Assembly (NCBI GenBank): GCA_021772565.1
Contig: JAJFLR010000004.1
Coordinates: forward strand, 19,044 to 83,043
Source: Opitutales bacterium
Lineage (GTDB): Bacteria > Verrucomicrobiota > Verrucomicrobiia > Opitutales > JAJFLR01
Length of the DNA: 64,000 nucleotides
Direction: 5' to 3'
This document shows positions 29,449-43,400 of the stretch, one piece after another. Both the position numbers and the translations under genes were made by a program. The notes under the pieces are model-generated. The model saw nothing but the letters and a program-made list of their open reading frames with translations, was not told the DNA's origin and did no database searches. Within the stretch, counting starts at the first letter, position 1. Each line of letters begins with the position of its first letter.

Positions 29449-31410
29449 ATGAGTGCAGAACAACTTGAAACCGTATTAGCTGAAACTAGATCATTTCCAC
29501 CGTCTGATGACTTTGTCAATGCCGCACATATTGGGGGTATGGATGCCTATAAAAAGAAATATCAGGAAAGCATAGAAAATCCGGAAAAATTTTGGGGCGA
29601 TGTTGCTGAAGAACTGCATTGGTTTAAAAAATGGGATACTGTATTAGATGATTCCAATAAACCTTTTTATAAATGGTTTGACGGTGGTAAAACTAATATT
29701 TGTTACAATTGTGTTGACCGCCACCTGGATGGAGCTAACGCAAACAAAGCTGCAATAATATGGGAAGGAGAACACGGCGAAGAACGTGTTCTTACATTTC
29801 GGGACCTTTATCGTGAAATTTGTAAATTCTCTAACGCATTAAAATCAATTGGCGTAAAAAAAGGCGATCGTATTGCAATTTACTTGCCGATGGTTCCTGA
29901 ACTGGCGATTGCTGTTTTGTCCTGTGCACGAATCGGCGCTGTACACTCTGTAATATTTGCAGGCTTTTCATCAGAATCTATAAAAGATCGAGTTCTTGAT
30001 AGTGAATGTAATATTGTTATCACTTCTGACGGTGGTTCAAGACGCGGAAAAATACTACCATTGAAAAAAATTGTTGATGAAGCGGTTGCAGATTGCGACT
30101 GTGTCAAAAATGTTGTCGTGGTAAAATGCTCTTCTGGAGCAGAACCGTACCCCTGCGACTTCAATGAAAAACGTGACCTCTGGTATCATGATATCGTAAA
30201 AGATCAACCCGTACACTGTCCGGCTGAAGAACTCGATGCCGAAGATATGCTTTTCCTTCTTTATACAAGTGGCACTACCGGTAAACCTAAAGGTATCATT
30301 CACACCACTGGGGGCTACATGGTCTATACCTATTTAACCTCAAAATACGTTTTTGATTTAAAACCGGAAGATGTTTACTGGTGCACAGCCGATGTCGGAT
30401 GGATAACAGGTCACAGTTATATTGTTTATGGTCCACTGCAAAATGCAGCAACCGTTTTAATGTACGAAGGTGCGCCTAATTTTCCGGATGAAGGTCGTTT
30501 TTGGGAGATAGTAGAAAAATATGCAGTCAGTATTTTTTACACTGCACCCACAGCTATTCGTGCATTCATGAAATGGGGAGATGAATTTCCGGAAAAACGT
30601 GACCTATCTTCTTTGAGATTATTAGGATCTGTCGGTGAACCTATAAATCCCGAAGCATGGATGTGGTATCGCGATAAAATTGGCGGCAATCGCTGCCCTA
30701 TCGTTGACACCTGGTGGCAGACAGAAACCGGTGGTATTTTAATCACTCCATTACCCGGTGTCACACCGACAAAACCTGGAAGTGCAACATTACCATTTTT
30801 TGGCATCGATGCAGCTGTGATCGATGAAGATGGAAAAGAACAACAAGCCGGACTCCTATCGGTACGTAAACCGTGGCCGGGAATATTACGTGGAATTTAC
30901 GGCGACCCAGAAAGATTTAAAGAAACTTACTGGTGCAAATGGAAAGGCGAATATTATTTCCCCGGAGATGGCGCCCGAAAAGATGATGACGGATATTTTT
31001 GGATCGTCGGTCGTGTCGATGATGTGGTTAATGTTTCCGGTCACAGAATTGGTACTGCAGAACTTGAAAGTATTTATGTTGAACATCCAGCTGTCGCCGA
31101 ATCTGCTGTTATTGGAATTCCACATGAAATAAAAGGTCAAGGACTTGCCTCATTTGTAATTCTTAGAAAAGGCTTTGAAGGCTCTGATGAATTATTAAAA
31201 GAACTCAATAACTTAGTAGCACAAAAAATTGGCAAATTTGCCTTACCTGAAAAAATAGTCTTCTCATCTGATTTACCAAAAACCCGTTCGGGTAAAATCA
31301 TGCGACGTTTACTCAGGGATATTGCCACCGGAAAAGATTTGGGAAATGTGACAACGTTAGCTGATCCGTCAATTGTCGAATCTCTAAAAAGTAAATATCA
31401 GGACAATTAA
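29449..31410 (+). CDS. acs: Acetyl-CoA synthetase
   Basis: Activates acetate through acetyl-AMP to acetyl-CoA. 653 residues, full length. Motifs: the N-terminal [19 protein letters not shown]; the adenylate motif [60 protein letters not shown]; and the catalytic, acetylatable Lys616 in [12 protein letters not shown]. It stands alone between tRNA-Leu and the convergent giant gene, whose stop codon lies only 6 bp beyond. The last 49 codons and stop (31261-31410) are repeated at 51571-51720, so the 3' end including Lys616 may be a recombinant segment; it is intact and in frame. Confidence 0.98.
   Translation: MSAEQLETVLAETRSFPPSDDFVNAAHIGGMDAYKKKYQESIENPEKFWGDVAEELHWFKKWDTVLDDSNKPFYKWFDGGKTNICYNCVDRHLDGANANKAAIIWEGEHGEERVLTFRDLYREICKFSNALKSIGVKKGDRIAIYLPMVPELAIAVLSCARIGAVHSVIFAGFSSESIKDRVLDSECNIVITSDGGSRRGKILPLKKIVDEAVADCDCVKNVVVVKCSSGAEPYPCDFNEKRDLWYHDIVKDQPVHCPAEELDAEDMLFLLYTSGTTGKPKGIIHTTGGYMVYTYLTSKYVFDLKPEDVYWCTADVGWITGHSYIVYGPLQNAATVLMYEGAPNFPDEGRFWEIVEKYAVSIFYTAPTAIRAFMKWGDEFPEKRDLSSLRLLGSVGEPINPEAWMWYRDKIGGNRCPIVDTWWQTETGGILITPLPGVTPTKPGSATLPFFGIDAAVIDEDGKEQQAGLLSVRKPWPGILRGIYGDPERFKETYWCKWKGEYYFPGDGARKDDDGYFWIVGRVDDVVNVSGHRIGTAELESIYVEHPAVAESAVIGIPHEIKGQGLASFVILRKGFEGSDELLKELNNLVAQKIGKFALPEKIVFSSDLPKTRSGKIMRRLLRDIATGKDLGNVTTLADPSIVESLKSKYQDN
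31261..31410 (+). repeat. Left copy of 150-bp direct repeat (acs 3' end)
   Basis: Bases 31261-31410 align without gaps to 51571-51720, same orientation, with 142 of 150 positions identical by my count. Bases 31318-31404 are identical throughout. This copy is the functional end of acs. The repeat starts on a codon boundary (Phe605) and ends exactly with the stop codon. Confidence 0.95.
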
Positions 31411-31416
31411 AAATTC

Positions 31417-34400
31417 CTACTCCATCGAAGTATTAACGTGTACCTGAACAAAGTTTTCGGTCATACTATCCACATTGACGGTAAATACGATATCCATTCG
31501 TTCAGAGCCATCACCGTTCGATGCTGACATCACTGTGTAATCTGTGCCTGCCACTGCTGTTCGCCAGGTTTTTAGATCGCTGGAAACTTCGATAGTAAAG
31601 ACCGAGCTGTTCAGATTTTCTACCCGGTTAAACACCAAATGCATTTTTTTCTGGTCGTCAATAAATGTCTGAGGTGGCAGACTTAACACTACGCCATTAA
31701 ACGGAATTTCTGCAAACAGGAACTCAGTGAAGTTAGTTAAACCATCCCCATCGGGATCTGCGGTTTGCTCACCTTTTGCATCAGTGAGATTACCAAAATA
31801 CAGTAATCGCCATTCTTCGTAACGATTCAGAGCTTCAACCGTTACTGTTACTGTCGCCGTTCCTTTCCGACCGGTACCATCACCAATACTGTATGTAAAT
31901 CTATCCGTTCCGGTAAATCCACTTTTCGGCACATAGGTAACAGTATTATTTAAATTAATAACTACGCTACCATTTGCCGGGTCTGATGTCTCTGTAACTG
32001 TCAACTGACTGCCACTTGCACCAGTGCTGTCATTAGTTAACAGATTTAAAGTTACCGGCTGACCAGTACCGATAGTCATCGTATCATCAAGAGCCAGCAG
32101 CGGAGCAATTCTATCGCCGTTCAAACTCAATACCCAGACTGCGCCACGCGACGAGCCGCCATCATCGTCACCGTTTGCGCCGACAACAAGTTCGATAAGG
32201 CCATCGCCATTGAGATCACCGAGACTGGCAAGCGATCGGCCAAACCGATCTCTATTATGCAACGTTCCCGTAAATCCCCCTGTAAGATCACTGATCTTAT
32301 GCTGTGTTTTTACCGTGCCGTCTTTATTCAAAAACAAAATCCAAACGGCGCCATGATCATCACCGCCATCCGGATCGAATGGGGTGCCGACAGCGATATC
32401 AGTTACACCATCGCCATCTATATCGCCTAAGGATGTGATCGCTTCACTAAATTCAACATCATCGACCAATACTCCGTTAAAGTTGCCCTCTGTAGAACTG
32501 ATTTTGGAATGAGATTTCACACTGCCATCAGTATCAAGGAACAGAATCCAGACAGCGCCACGATCTGAACCGCCATCACTATCACCGTCAGCCCCGACAG
32601 CCAAATCAGGAATCCCATCATCATTCAGATCACCCAGCGCGGCAACATTACTGCCAAACCCATCAAAATCAAACAATGCTCCTGAAAAACCGCCGACCAG
32701 ACTACTGATCTTCTGGTGATTTTTTACTGTGCCATCGGCGTTAAGGAATAAAACCCAGACTGCTCCGCGAGCAGAACCGCCGTCGTTGTCATCATCGGCG
32801 CCAACTGCCAGTTCAGTAATGCCATCGCCATTGAGATCACCGAGCACGCTGACACCTCGACCAAAATGATCACCATCAGCCAACACTCCCGTGAAGCCGC
32901 CTGCCAGATCACTTATCTTCTGATGCCCTTTCACTGTGCCATCGGCATTCAAGAACAATATCCAGACTGCGCCACGCGAGCTGCCACCATCACTATCACT
33001 CTCCGCCCCGACAACAATATCTGCTATACCATCACCATCGAAATCACCCAATGCGCTCAGCGAGGTGCCAAAATTATCATCATCTGCAACAACACCGGTA
33101 AAGCCACCGATCCTGTCATTGATCTCTTGTTGAGACTTTACTGTTCCATCACGATTCATAAATAGAATCCAAATGGCACCACGAGTATCTCCTCCACCAT
33201 CGGCCGTATCGGCGCCAACAGCCAATTCGGCAATCCCGTCGCCATCCAGATCACCGACCGCAGTTACCGACCGGCCAAAATGATCACCACTGGCCAACAG
33301 ACCGGTAAAGCCACCGGCCAAATCGCTAATCTTTTGCTGATCAATTACCGGAACAATTAAGCCGGCATCACGAATTTTGGCCTCTCCGCCAGTTATAGTA
33401 AACAATATCGATCTGCCGGTTACCGCATCAACATCACTATCGCTACTATCATCATCTCCCTGATCCTGCAGGGTAAAAGACACCCCAACCGGCGGTATCA
33501 CTTCAATGATATAATCTCCGGGAAAAACATTGTTGAAAACATAAGTCCCATCAGCCTGGCTACGTTCAGTCCCGGCTAATACGTCATCGGCATTGCCGAT
33601 GATGCCATCCGGTCCCAATTCGATCAGGTTGACTATTACCTTCCCTAATTCAGAGGCTCCGATTTTGCGGATACCAACCCCATCGGTATCGCCCCAGATC
33701 ATTCCGCTTACCGAGGCTTTATCAGTTACCGTTCCAGTTATGTTAAATTTATACGGATTTTCATCGCTATCTCCATTGTCAATACTGACGACACCGGAAA
33801 ATATTCCCGGCATACTGGTATCGAGTTGCACGGTAAAGCTGTCACTCTCTCCCGGCGCCAGTTCTGCACCCAGACCCTCTGTCAACATGTATCCGTTTGG
33901 CAATGTTACATTGCCAAGCGTCAGCGGCTCTGTTCCTTCATTGACGACATCAAAGATGCGCTTGTTGTTAACTACAACTGTCGACAACATTGAAGTCACA
34001 GTAATTTCACCAACAATTGCTACCGGAACATCATTAGAGCTAACGATTGTCCGTTCACCGCTTGGCGTGGTAATTGCCAAAGACCAGTTATCGAGTGATC
34101 CATCATCGTCGCCGGACAGATCACTCACTTCGAGAATCCACCTGCCGTTTGCTTTTTCGCCATTAAAGACTGAGAGCGCACCAATTGGCCGGAAAGTCCC
34201 GGTAAACGGCGCGACACCGTTAGTGATAGAATCGCTCGCCTGGTCATCAAGAGTGGTATTAACAAAATTGTTGCCACTACTGCCTACCTCCATGAACAAA
34301 TCGACGCGGGTGCCAGTTGGGCTGATCAAGGTAACCTTGATATCTTCCACGAAGGAATGAGTAATGTTTAAGGTAACATTGACGTCACCGATCAGAGCAG

Positions 34401-37400
34401 AAGCGGCGCCACCACCGACGAGCAAATTGCCGAAGTCGGTGCCATCGATCAGATCCGGAATAGTAGTATCGGCAACAATTTCCAGACTGTTACCAGCAAC
34501 TGTTATTTCCGGTTTGGAGAAAAAGCCGACATCAATATTACTAATATTTTTGCCGGTTGCCAAACTAAATATCGAAGTTCGGCCGGTGTCCGGATTTAAG
34601 TCACTATCCAAAGTATCATCGACACCCTGATCCTGTAGAGTAAGCAATCCGGCAGGAACTGACATTTGCAAATAATAATCACCTGCAGAAAGTCCGGCAA
34701 ATGAATAAGTCCCATTCGCTGTACTCCGAACAGATGCCATCAACAAATCATCGCCACCACCTATAACCCCATCGACTCCCGGCGTATACAGATCAACTTT
34801 AAAACCGCTGAGCCCCAACTCACCGGTTTCACGAATACCATTCTGATCGGTATCTACCCACAAAATTCCGTCAATCGATGCTGGCAAAATACTATTCAGA
34901 CTAAGGATCCAAACAGCGCCAGCGCTGCTTGCACCGTCATCGTCGCCAGTTGCGCCCGTGATCATGTCGATCAGGCCATCGCCATTCAAATCACCCAGGC
35001 CGGCAACTGATTGACCCATAGAGTCTGATCTGTCCAAATCTCCGGTAAAGCCACCAGTTGTCGCGCTGATTTTCTGCTGCCCCTTCACTGTTCCATTCCG
35101 GTTCATAAGTAAAACCCAGACAGCGCCTGTACGGCTTGCGCCATCATCATCACCAGTGGCTCCGACAAGCAAATCCACAACGCCATCGTTATCAATGTCA
35201 CCCAATGCAGCAACTGATATTCCAAAACTGTCTGAACTATCCAATGCCCCGGTAAAGCCACCAGCAGTACTGCTGATCTTCTGATTGTCCTTTACTGTAC
35301 CATTGGCATTCATATATATAATCCAGACAGCGCCTGCACTACTTGCGCCATCGTCGTCGCCAATTGCTCCGACTGCGAGATCGACTACACCATCGCCATC
35401 CAGATCGCCCGCTCCACTCACCGAAAAACCAAAGGCATCAGATCCATTAAGACTCCCTGTAAAGCCACCAGCCCTGGCGCTAATTTTATGATTTTCTTTC
35501 ACCGTGCCATCGGCATTCAGTAACAGTAACCAGACGGCTCCAGCACTACTTGAGCCATCATCATCTCCCGTAGCGCCCACAACCAAGTCAACATTACCAT
35601 CACCATCCAAATCGCCTATAGCGCCGACTGATTGGCCAAAAAAGTCCGAGGAATCCAATACGCCGGTAAAGCCACCGGTAGTCTTACTGATTTTCTGATG
35701 CCCCTTTACAGTCCCATCGGTTTTGAGAAAGAGAATCCATATTGCTCCAGCATTACGAGAGCCATCATCATCGTCAGGCGCGCCGACAGCCAGGTCAGAT
35801 ATGCCATCACCATCAAGATCGCCCAATGCGGCAACTGAAACTCCAAAATGATCTGAACTACCTAAAGCGCCAGTAAAGTTGCCAAACGTTGAACTTATTT
35901 TTTGATGTCCCTTCACCGTGAAATCGGATCGCATAAATAAAATCCAAACCGACCCACTAGAGGAGCCGCCGTCATCATCGCCGTCAGCGCCAACGGCCAA
36001 GTCAATTACCCCGTCGCCATCCAGATCGCCGATCTTAGTTACCGAGGCGCCAAATCGATCTGAACTTCCCAGTACGCCACTGAATTCTCCCGCTGTCCTA
36101 CTAATTTTTTGCTGTGCTAGTGACCAGCCGACAGGCAGGATCAAGCCGGCATCAATATGGCCTACATTTTGCCCTGCAGTTAGATTTATAAATATTGTTT
36201 GTCCTGTTGCTGGGTCAAAATTGCTATCAAGGCTATCATCAGTGCCCTGATCCTGCAGTGTGAAAGTAAGTCCGCCACTTAAAACTTCTACAAAATAATC
36301 CCCGGCAAACAAGCTTTCGAATGTATAGGAACCATCGCCTGAGCTTTGTAGAGTGGCAATCTGGATATCATCACCGCCACCGATAGCATTATCCACACCC
36401 GGATCAAACAGATTGACTGTTACTCCCGCCAATCCAGACTCCCCATCATTGCGGATGCCATCTGAGTTATCGTCACTCCACACGCTACCGTTTATCGAAG
36501 CTGAAAGTAAACCGGTGCCCAATATATCAAAAGTAAATGGATTTTCATCAGCATCATCGCTGGCAATACTAACTGTTGCCTTTAACAATCCAATATCTGA
36601 TGGCTGAAAGGTAATTTCAAAATGTCTCAAAGCCCCAGGAGAAACTGTTGTAGCAGGTTGCAGGCTAACAGTGAAGTTGGCTGCATCGGCGCCGGAGATG
36701 TCTATTACGGGCGCTCCTGTCAGGTTCAATGTACTTGTGCCTGGATTTTCAACAGTGAACCGCTGAACGGATGCAACGGCGGTTATCACATCACCAAAAT
36801 CAGTGCCATCAGCGACATCCGGTGTCGTATCTCCATCAACGATGTCAATGTCATTACCAGTAATCGCAATTTCCGGAATAGCAGGTAGGCCGGTACCTGA
36901 AATATCATAGGTAAATGGATTATCATCAGGATCATCATTGGCAATGCTTACTGTTGCTGTTATCAAACCTGAACCGGTAGGCTTAAAAGTAATTTGGAAA
37001 GGTGTCAAAGCGCCAATAGAAAGTGCAACTGCCGGTTGCTGATTTACCGTAAAGTCTGCTGCTCCAGTACCTGACAAAGTGACAGCCGGCGTGGCTGTCA
37101 AACTTAATAATGCGGCGCCTGAATTGACCACAGCGAAAGTATGAGACAATGAAATATCGGTTATCACATCACCAAAATTGGTGTTGTCAGCAACATCCGG
37201 TGTCATGTCTCCATCGGCGATTTTTATGCCATTGCCCTTAAGTGTGATTTGAGGAACGGTAAGCAGGCCGATATCCAGATTGCTAACCGTCTGACCGAAT
37301 GTCAGACTAAGAAGCGCTGAGTCTCCTGTTGTTGGGTCAACATCGCTATCAAGGGTATCATCAGCGCCTTGATCCTGCATGGTAGCAGCGTTTTCGCGCG

Positions 37401-40400
37401 GCGCTACATTAATAAAATAGTCTCCCGGCAATAAATTTTCGAAGTTGTAGAATCCATTCGCTTCAGTTTGCTTTGTTGTCACTAGTAGATCATCGTTACC
37501 GCCGACTGCACCATCAGGTCCAGGCTCAAATAAGTTGACAGTAACATCACCCAACGGTAACTCTGCTGCATCCCTGATACCATCGGCGATTGTATCAATC
37601 CAGACAACACCATTAATCCCGGTAACTTTGCCGGTATTAATTTTAAGAAGCCAGACTGCTCCGGCATTTGAGGCGCCATCATCATCACCCGTAGCGCCTA
37701 CTGCCAGATTAATAAAGCCATCGCCATTTAAATCACCCAATACAGCCAATGAACGACCAAAGAAAACAGAAGCGCTCAGCATTCCGTTAAACCCTTCATC
37801 AGTCACACTGATTTTCTGCTTTCCCTTAACGGTGCCATCCTTATTCATAAACAAAATCCACACAGCATTTCTTGCGCCTACAGCAAGATCGATAATGCCA
37901 TCGCCATTCAAATCTTCCAATGTGGCTAACGAGCTGCCCAAGCCGTCAAAACTGCTCAGGGCACCCGAAAAATTCCCGGAGGTATCACTGATTTTCTGCT
38001 GCCCTTTTACCGTGCCATCCGTATTCATAAATAATATCCAGACAGCGCCTTTATCACGTCCACCTTCATCATCACCTTCAGCGCCAACGGCGAAGTCAAC
38101 AACGCCATCGCCATCCAGATCACCTAAAGTAGTTACTGATTTACCAAACAAGCCTGAGCCTGACAAACTTCCGGCAAACCCACCGTTGCCGACAGTGATT
38201 TTCTGATGTCCCTTTACGGTGCCATCGGTGTTTAGCAATAGCACCCAAACTGCGCCGGCGTTACTAGTGCCATCATCATCACCCGTGGCACCCACAGCCA
38301 GGTCGGTTACACCATCACCATCAAGGTCTCCCAAAGTTGTTACCGAGCCACCAAAAAAATCATCGCCGTCTAACGTCCGGGAGAACCCACCGGAATTATC
38401 ACTGATTTTCTGATGTTCTTTGACGGTGCCATCGGCATTGAGAAACAGAATCCATACGGCCCCCTTATTTAATCCACGGAAAATTGTATCATCGTCATTA
38501 GGTGCGCCGACGGCCAAATCGGGGATGCCATCACCATTGAGATCACCCAAAGTTGCTACCGATGTGCCAAAATTATCACTGCTGTCTAACTTCCCGGTAA
38601 ATCCTCCAGCTGTCTGACTGATTTTCTGGTCTCCTTTCACTGTGCCATCGCTGTTCATAAATAAAATCCACACAGCGCCTCTACTGCTATTGACTGAGCC
38701 ATCATTATCGCGTTCAGCGCCAACCACCATATCAGTAACACCATCACCATCCAGATCACCCAATGCGGCTACAGAACTACCAAACATGTCACCACTAAGC
38801 AGTGTGCCGGTAAAACCTCCCTCTGTACTGCTGATTTTTTGGGGAGTGATTAACATCCCCGGAGGCAATATCAGCCCTATGTCCTGTGTAACATCTCTCT
38901 GACCCTCTGTCAGAGTGAACAGTGCAGTCTGTCCGGTAACCGGATTGACATCGCTATCAATTGCATCATCAGTCCCCTGGTTTTGCAGGGTTATAGTGTT
39001 ACCGTTTGGTTCTAGCATCAGATAGTAGTGACCCGCTATAAGACTTTTAAAGCTATAAGAACCATCAGCAGCGCTTTGCGTGGTCTCCTGCAGAACATCA
39101 TCGTTTCCGCCAATCTTACCATTTGGTCCCGGCACGAACAAGTTGATCGTTATGCCGGGCAAGCCTTTTTCCTCTGTATCTCGAATGCCATCACTATTGC
39201 TGTCAATCGAAACCAAGCCACTTACCCTTGCAGAAGGCAGACCTATACCGGAAATATTGAAATTGAAAGGATCTTCATCAGTATCACTGTTGGCGATACT
39301 GATTGTCACTATTTTTATGCCTGCTTCGGTCGGCTTGAAGGTAACGTCGAATGATGTCGAACCGCCCGCAGCTACAGGAGTATCGGCCTGTTTGCTAACC
39401 GTGAAGACCAATGCTCCAGAACCGAACAAGGTTACGACAGTCGAGCCGGTCAATTCGAGAGGTTCAGCGCCGATATTTTGTATCGTAAAAGTAGTTGTAG
39501 ATGGGCTATCGAAATCGACTTCGCCAAAATCAGTGCCATCAGATTTATCCGGTGTTGTATCGCCGTCAGTAATATCCTGGCCATTGCCGGTGATCGTTAT
39601 TTCAGCTGCTGTTGACAAACCGGCATCAATATTATGCAGCATTTCTTCTGGTGACGACAGACTGATCAGCGCGGTCTCTGCGGTTTCTGCATTAAAATCG
39701 CTATCGACTGTATCGTCAGCTCCCTGATCTTGTAACGTTATGAGAACGTTGCTTGGAGCCACAACTTTCAGATAGTAATCACCGGGTGTAAGGCCGAAGA
39801 ATCCATACGTGCCATCGGCAGCGCTTTGAACAGTCTTCAGTTTGACATCATCGCCTCCACCTTTTACCGCGTCCGTTCCGGGGCTGAATAAATTAACCGT
39901 GATGTCAGAAAATCCTAACTCACCGACAACTCGAATGCCGTCAGCTTGACGATCATTCCATATAATGCCTTCGATCAAGGCCTGCGCCTCTACTTCACCG
40001 GTTAGAGTGAATTCAAACGGATTTTCATCGCTGTCATCATTAGTGATTTTAACGACACCGGTAAAAGTTCCCACGACGCCGGTATCAAGAGTTACGGTAA
40101 AATCATCACTTTGTCCCGGAGCAATATCGGTCGATAAATTTTCGGTGAGCAGAAAGCCTGTCGGCATGGTCACCGGTCCGGTTTTAAGATTTGCCGAGCC
40201 TTCGTTAGTAAAGGTAAACGTAGCTGTCGGCGCCTGCATCTTTTCTCCGACTGGCGCTTTGCCAAGGTCGGTGCCATTGGCACTGCTCGGACTGTTATCG
40301 CCGTTAAATATGCTGATGTTATTGCCTGACAACCCTATTTCCGGCAAACCGACTAGGCCGGCATCCTGACCGCCAAGCGCTTCACCGATGGTTAAGCTGA

Positions 40401-43400
40401 ACAGTTCTGATCTGCCGGTATCAGGATGTATATCACTGTCAATGGTATCATCGGATCCGACATCCTGTGCGGTGATTGTGGCGCTGGTCAGTGGCACCAC
40501 CACAATATAATAATTTCCTGAAGGTAGATTGTCGAACTTATAGGCGCCATCTGCCATAGTCTCAATAGAGCCGAACGGCAAATCATCACCGCCACCGACT
40601 ATAGCATCGGCAACACCATCAAGCCCAGCGTCGAAAAGATTGACGACGACGTTGGCAAAACCCAATTCTGCCGTATCGCGTATGCCGTTGGCGTCGCGAT
40701 CACGCCAAACAATGCCGTTGACCGACGCCGGCACCACACCTGTGCCAGCAATATTAAATGTAAACGGGTTTTCATCGGGATCATTGTTGACAATGGTGAC
40801 TGTCGCCATCTTCAACCCGGCAGTGGCAGGGGTAAAAGTAATTTTAAAGGATGTCCCTGTACCGATATTTACCGGTGAGATCGCCTGAGAACTTACGGCA
40901 AAATCAGCAGTATCGTCACCGGACAATGTAACTATAGGTGAACCTGTTAGCAGCAATGGCTGTAACCCGGAATTATCTAAAAAGTATTTTGTTGTCGCAC
41001 TGCCGCCGGTAAACACATCGCCAAAATCGGTACCGTCTGTTTTATCCGGAGTACTGTCACCATTTTCAATGCCATCGATATTAATGCCGATAGATATCTC
41101 CGGGCTGTTAACCAGCCCGACATCATGGTCATTGAGTACATTACCGGAACTCAAGGTAAAGAAAGGCGAACGGAAAACCACAACACCCATTAACCGAACA
41201 GACAAATAATATCTACCGGCATCAAGCCTGGTAAACTCGTATCTGCCAATTACATCTGTAACGCTGGTTGAGCTGTGTGTGGTATCATCTCTTGTGCCGA
41301 TAATACCATCTACTCCGGCCTGCCGAATATCAATGAACTGACCCTCCAATCCGGAATCCCCGCCATTACGGATGCCGTCACCATTCAAATCATCAAATAA
41401 GACTCCGCTTACCGATGCAAACGGTTTCAGTTCCAATGACCAGATTGCCCCGGTACTAATCAAACCGTCATCATCGCCTGGCGCTCCGATCACCAGTTCC
41501 TTAAAACTATCACCATTAAGGTCATTTGTAATAGCCAATGAGCGACCAAAAAAATCAGAGGGGTCAAGATCGCCGGTAAAACCACCCTCTAACCTACTAA
41601 TTGGCAACGCATGTTTTACCTTCTTACCTTCTAATTTAGCATCAAACTCAGAATTCAAAAACAATACCCAGATTTTATCCTCAACACTGACAAGCAGATC
41701 GCTGATACCATCACCATCCAAATCACCCGGATTCACTATAGCTCTACCAACACTGCCTCCCGGAAAACCAGAGCCGGCAGAATTGAGAGATAATACCGGA
41801 CCGATTACATAGCCGGAACTTCCAAATGTCGGGGGCAGTCTGGGGTTTGGCTGGCTAAAAAAGGCATCCTCCGGCTTTATAAAGTCCATTTCGAATAACA
41901 ACACATCATTGGAGCCATTTCTGATCCTGGCGCCAACAGCCAGATCAGTTGTGCCATCTTCATTGAGATCGACAGCCGAAACAGATCGTCCAAACAAATG
42001 ATAGGGCTCTAATGATTTATCCAGTTTAAGTGCTTCACCAAATTCATTCAGTATCTCATACGATTTGCTTATTTTAACAGGCGTCTTTGTCGTTCCACTT
42101 GTAGTTAAGCGCAATATCCATACAGCTCCATTTTTATAATCGGGATCAAATACATCGTCTTTTATGCCATCGTTGGGAGCGCCGACAGCCATGTCGGGAA
42201 CGCCATCGCCATTAATATCACCGAGCGCTGCAATTGAAAAGCCAAACTCATCGTCTTCTGACAATAAAGGCTCAGAACCGGAAGAAAGTCCGCCATGCGT
42301 CTCACTTATCAACTGCGCCTTTTTCACAAACCCATTCGATTTCAGGAAAAGTATCCATACGCCACCTGTATGAAGTTGACGCTCATCATCGATAAAACTG
42401 TCACTGAGAACAGGAACACCGACAGCTAAATCAGGCACCCCATCTCTATCCAGATCACCTATAGCAGCTATTGAAAAGCCAAAACGACCGAGCCCGCCAT
42501 CAACTTCCGGCAATCCATTATCCTTTTCGTTTATCCTCACATGTGACTTAACCTTACTATTCTCGTCCATAAACAATATCCAGACAGCGCCGGTATTTTG
42601 ATTTGGATTGGTAAACGGAGCGCCGACAGCCAAGTCTGGAATGCCATCACCATTAATATCTCCGATTGAGGTAACCGAAGAGCCAAATGCATCAAATGGC
42701 GCCAGATCCCCATCAAAGTTGCCGAAGAGAGAACTGATTTTCTGATGTGACACTACTTCAAACGAAGAGGCCGGGCTATTTTGCGGGATATAAATTACCG
42801 TTGTGTCGCCTTTCTCCAATGCGTCAATTATCTTTCCGGGATCAGAGCCCTCAAAAATCTCGATGAAATTATTCTGTAAAAATAGTTGTTTCAGGCTGGT
42901 TTTGCCGCTCAATGAATCGATATCCATAATCCGGTTGCGATGGAGATCAAGCGTTTTCAGATTTGCCAAATTTTTTAATGGGCTTAGATCAACAATTGCA
43001 TTACGGGAGAGACCAAGAAATGTAAGCGCTGCTAAATCTTTTAACGGGTCCAGATTTTTAATCGAATTTTTGTGCAGGTCAAGGATAACAAGATTCGACA
43101 GAGCGCTCAATGGACCTAATTCTTGAATCTGGTTGTTGCCAAGATGGAGAACCGTAAGCGCCAGCAAGCCGTTCAGAGGGTCCAAGTTGTCTATTTTGTT
43201 GCCATTGAGCATTAGCGTTTCAAGTGACGTCAGACTAATCAAAGGATTCAGGTCACTGATTAATTCATTGTTACCGAGATCGAGCTCAGCGAGATTCGTT
43301 AGTTTACTCAAGGGACTCAGGTCAGATATTAAATTGCTACTGAGATTGAGATTTTCTAGCAACGTCAGACCTCCCAACGCGTTCAAATCCTTAATATCGT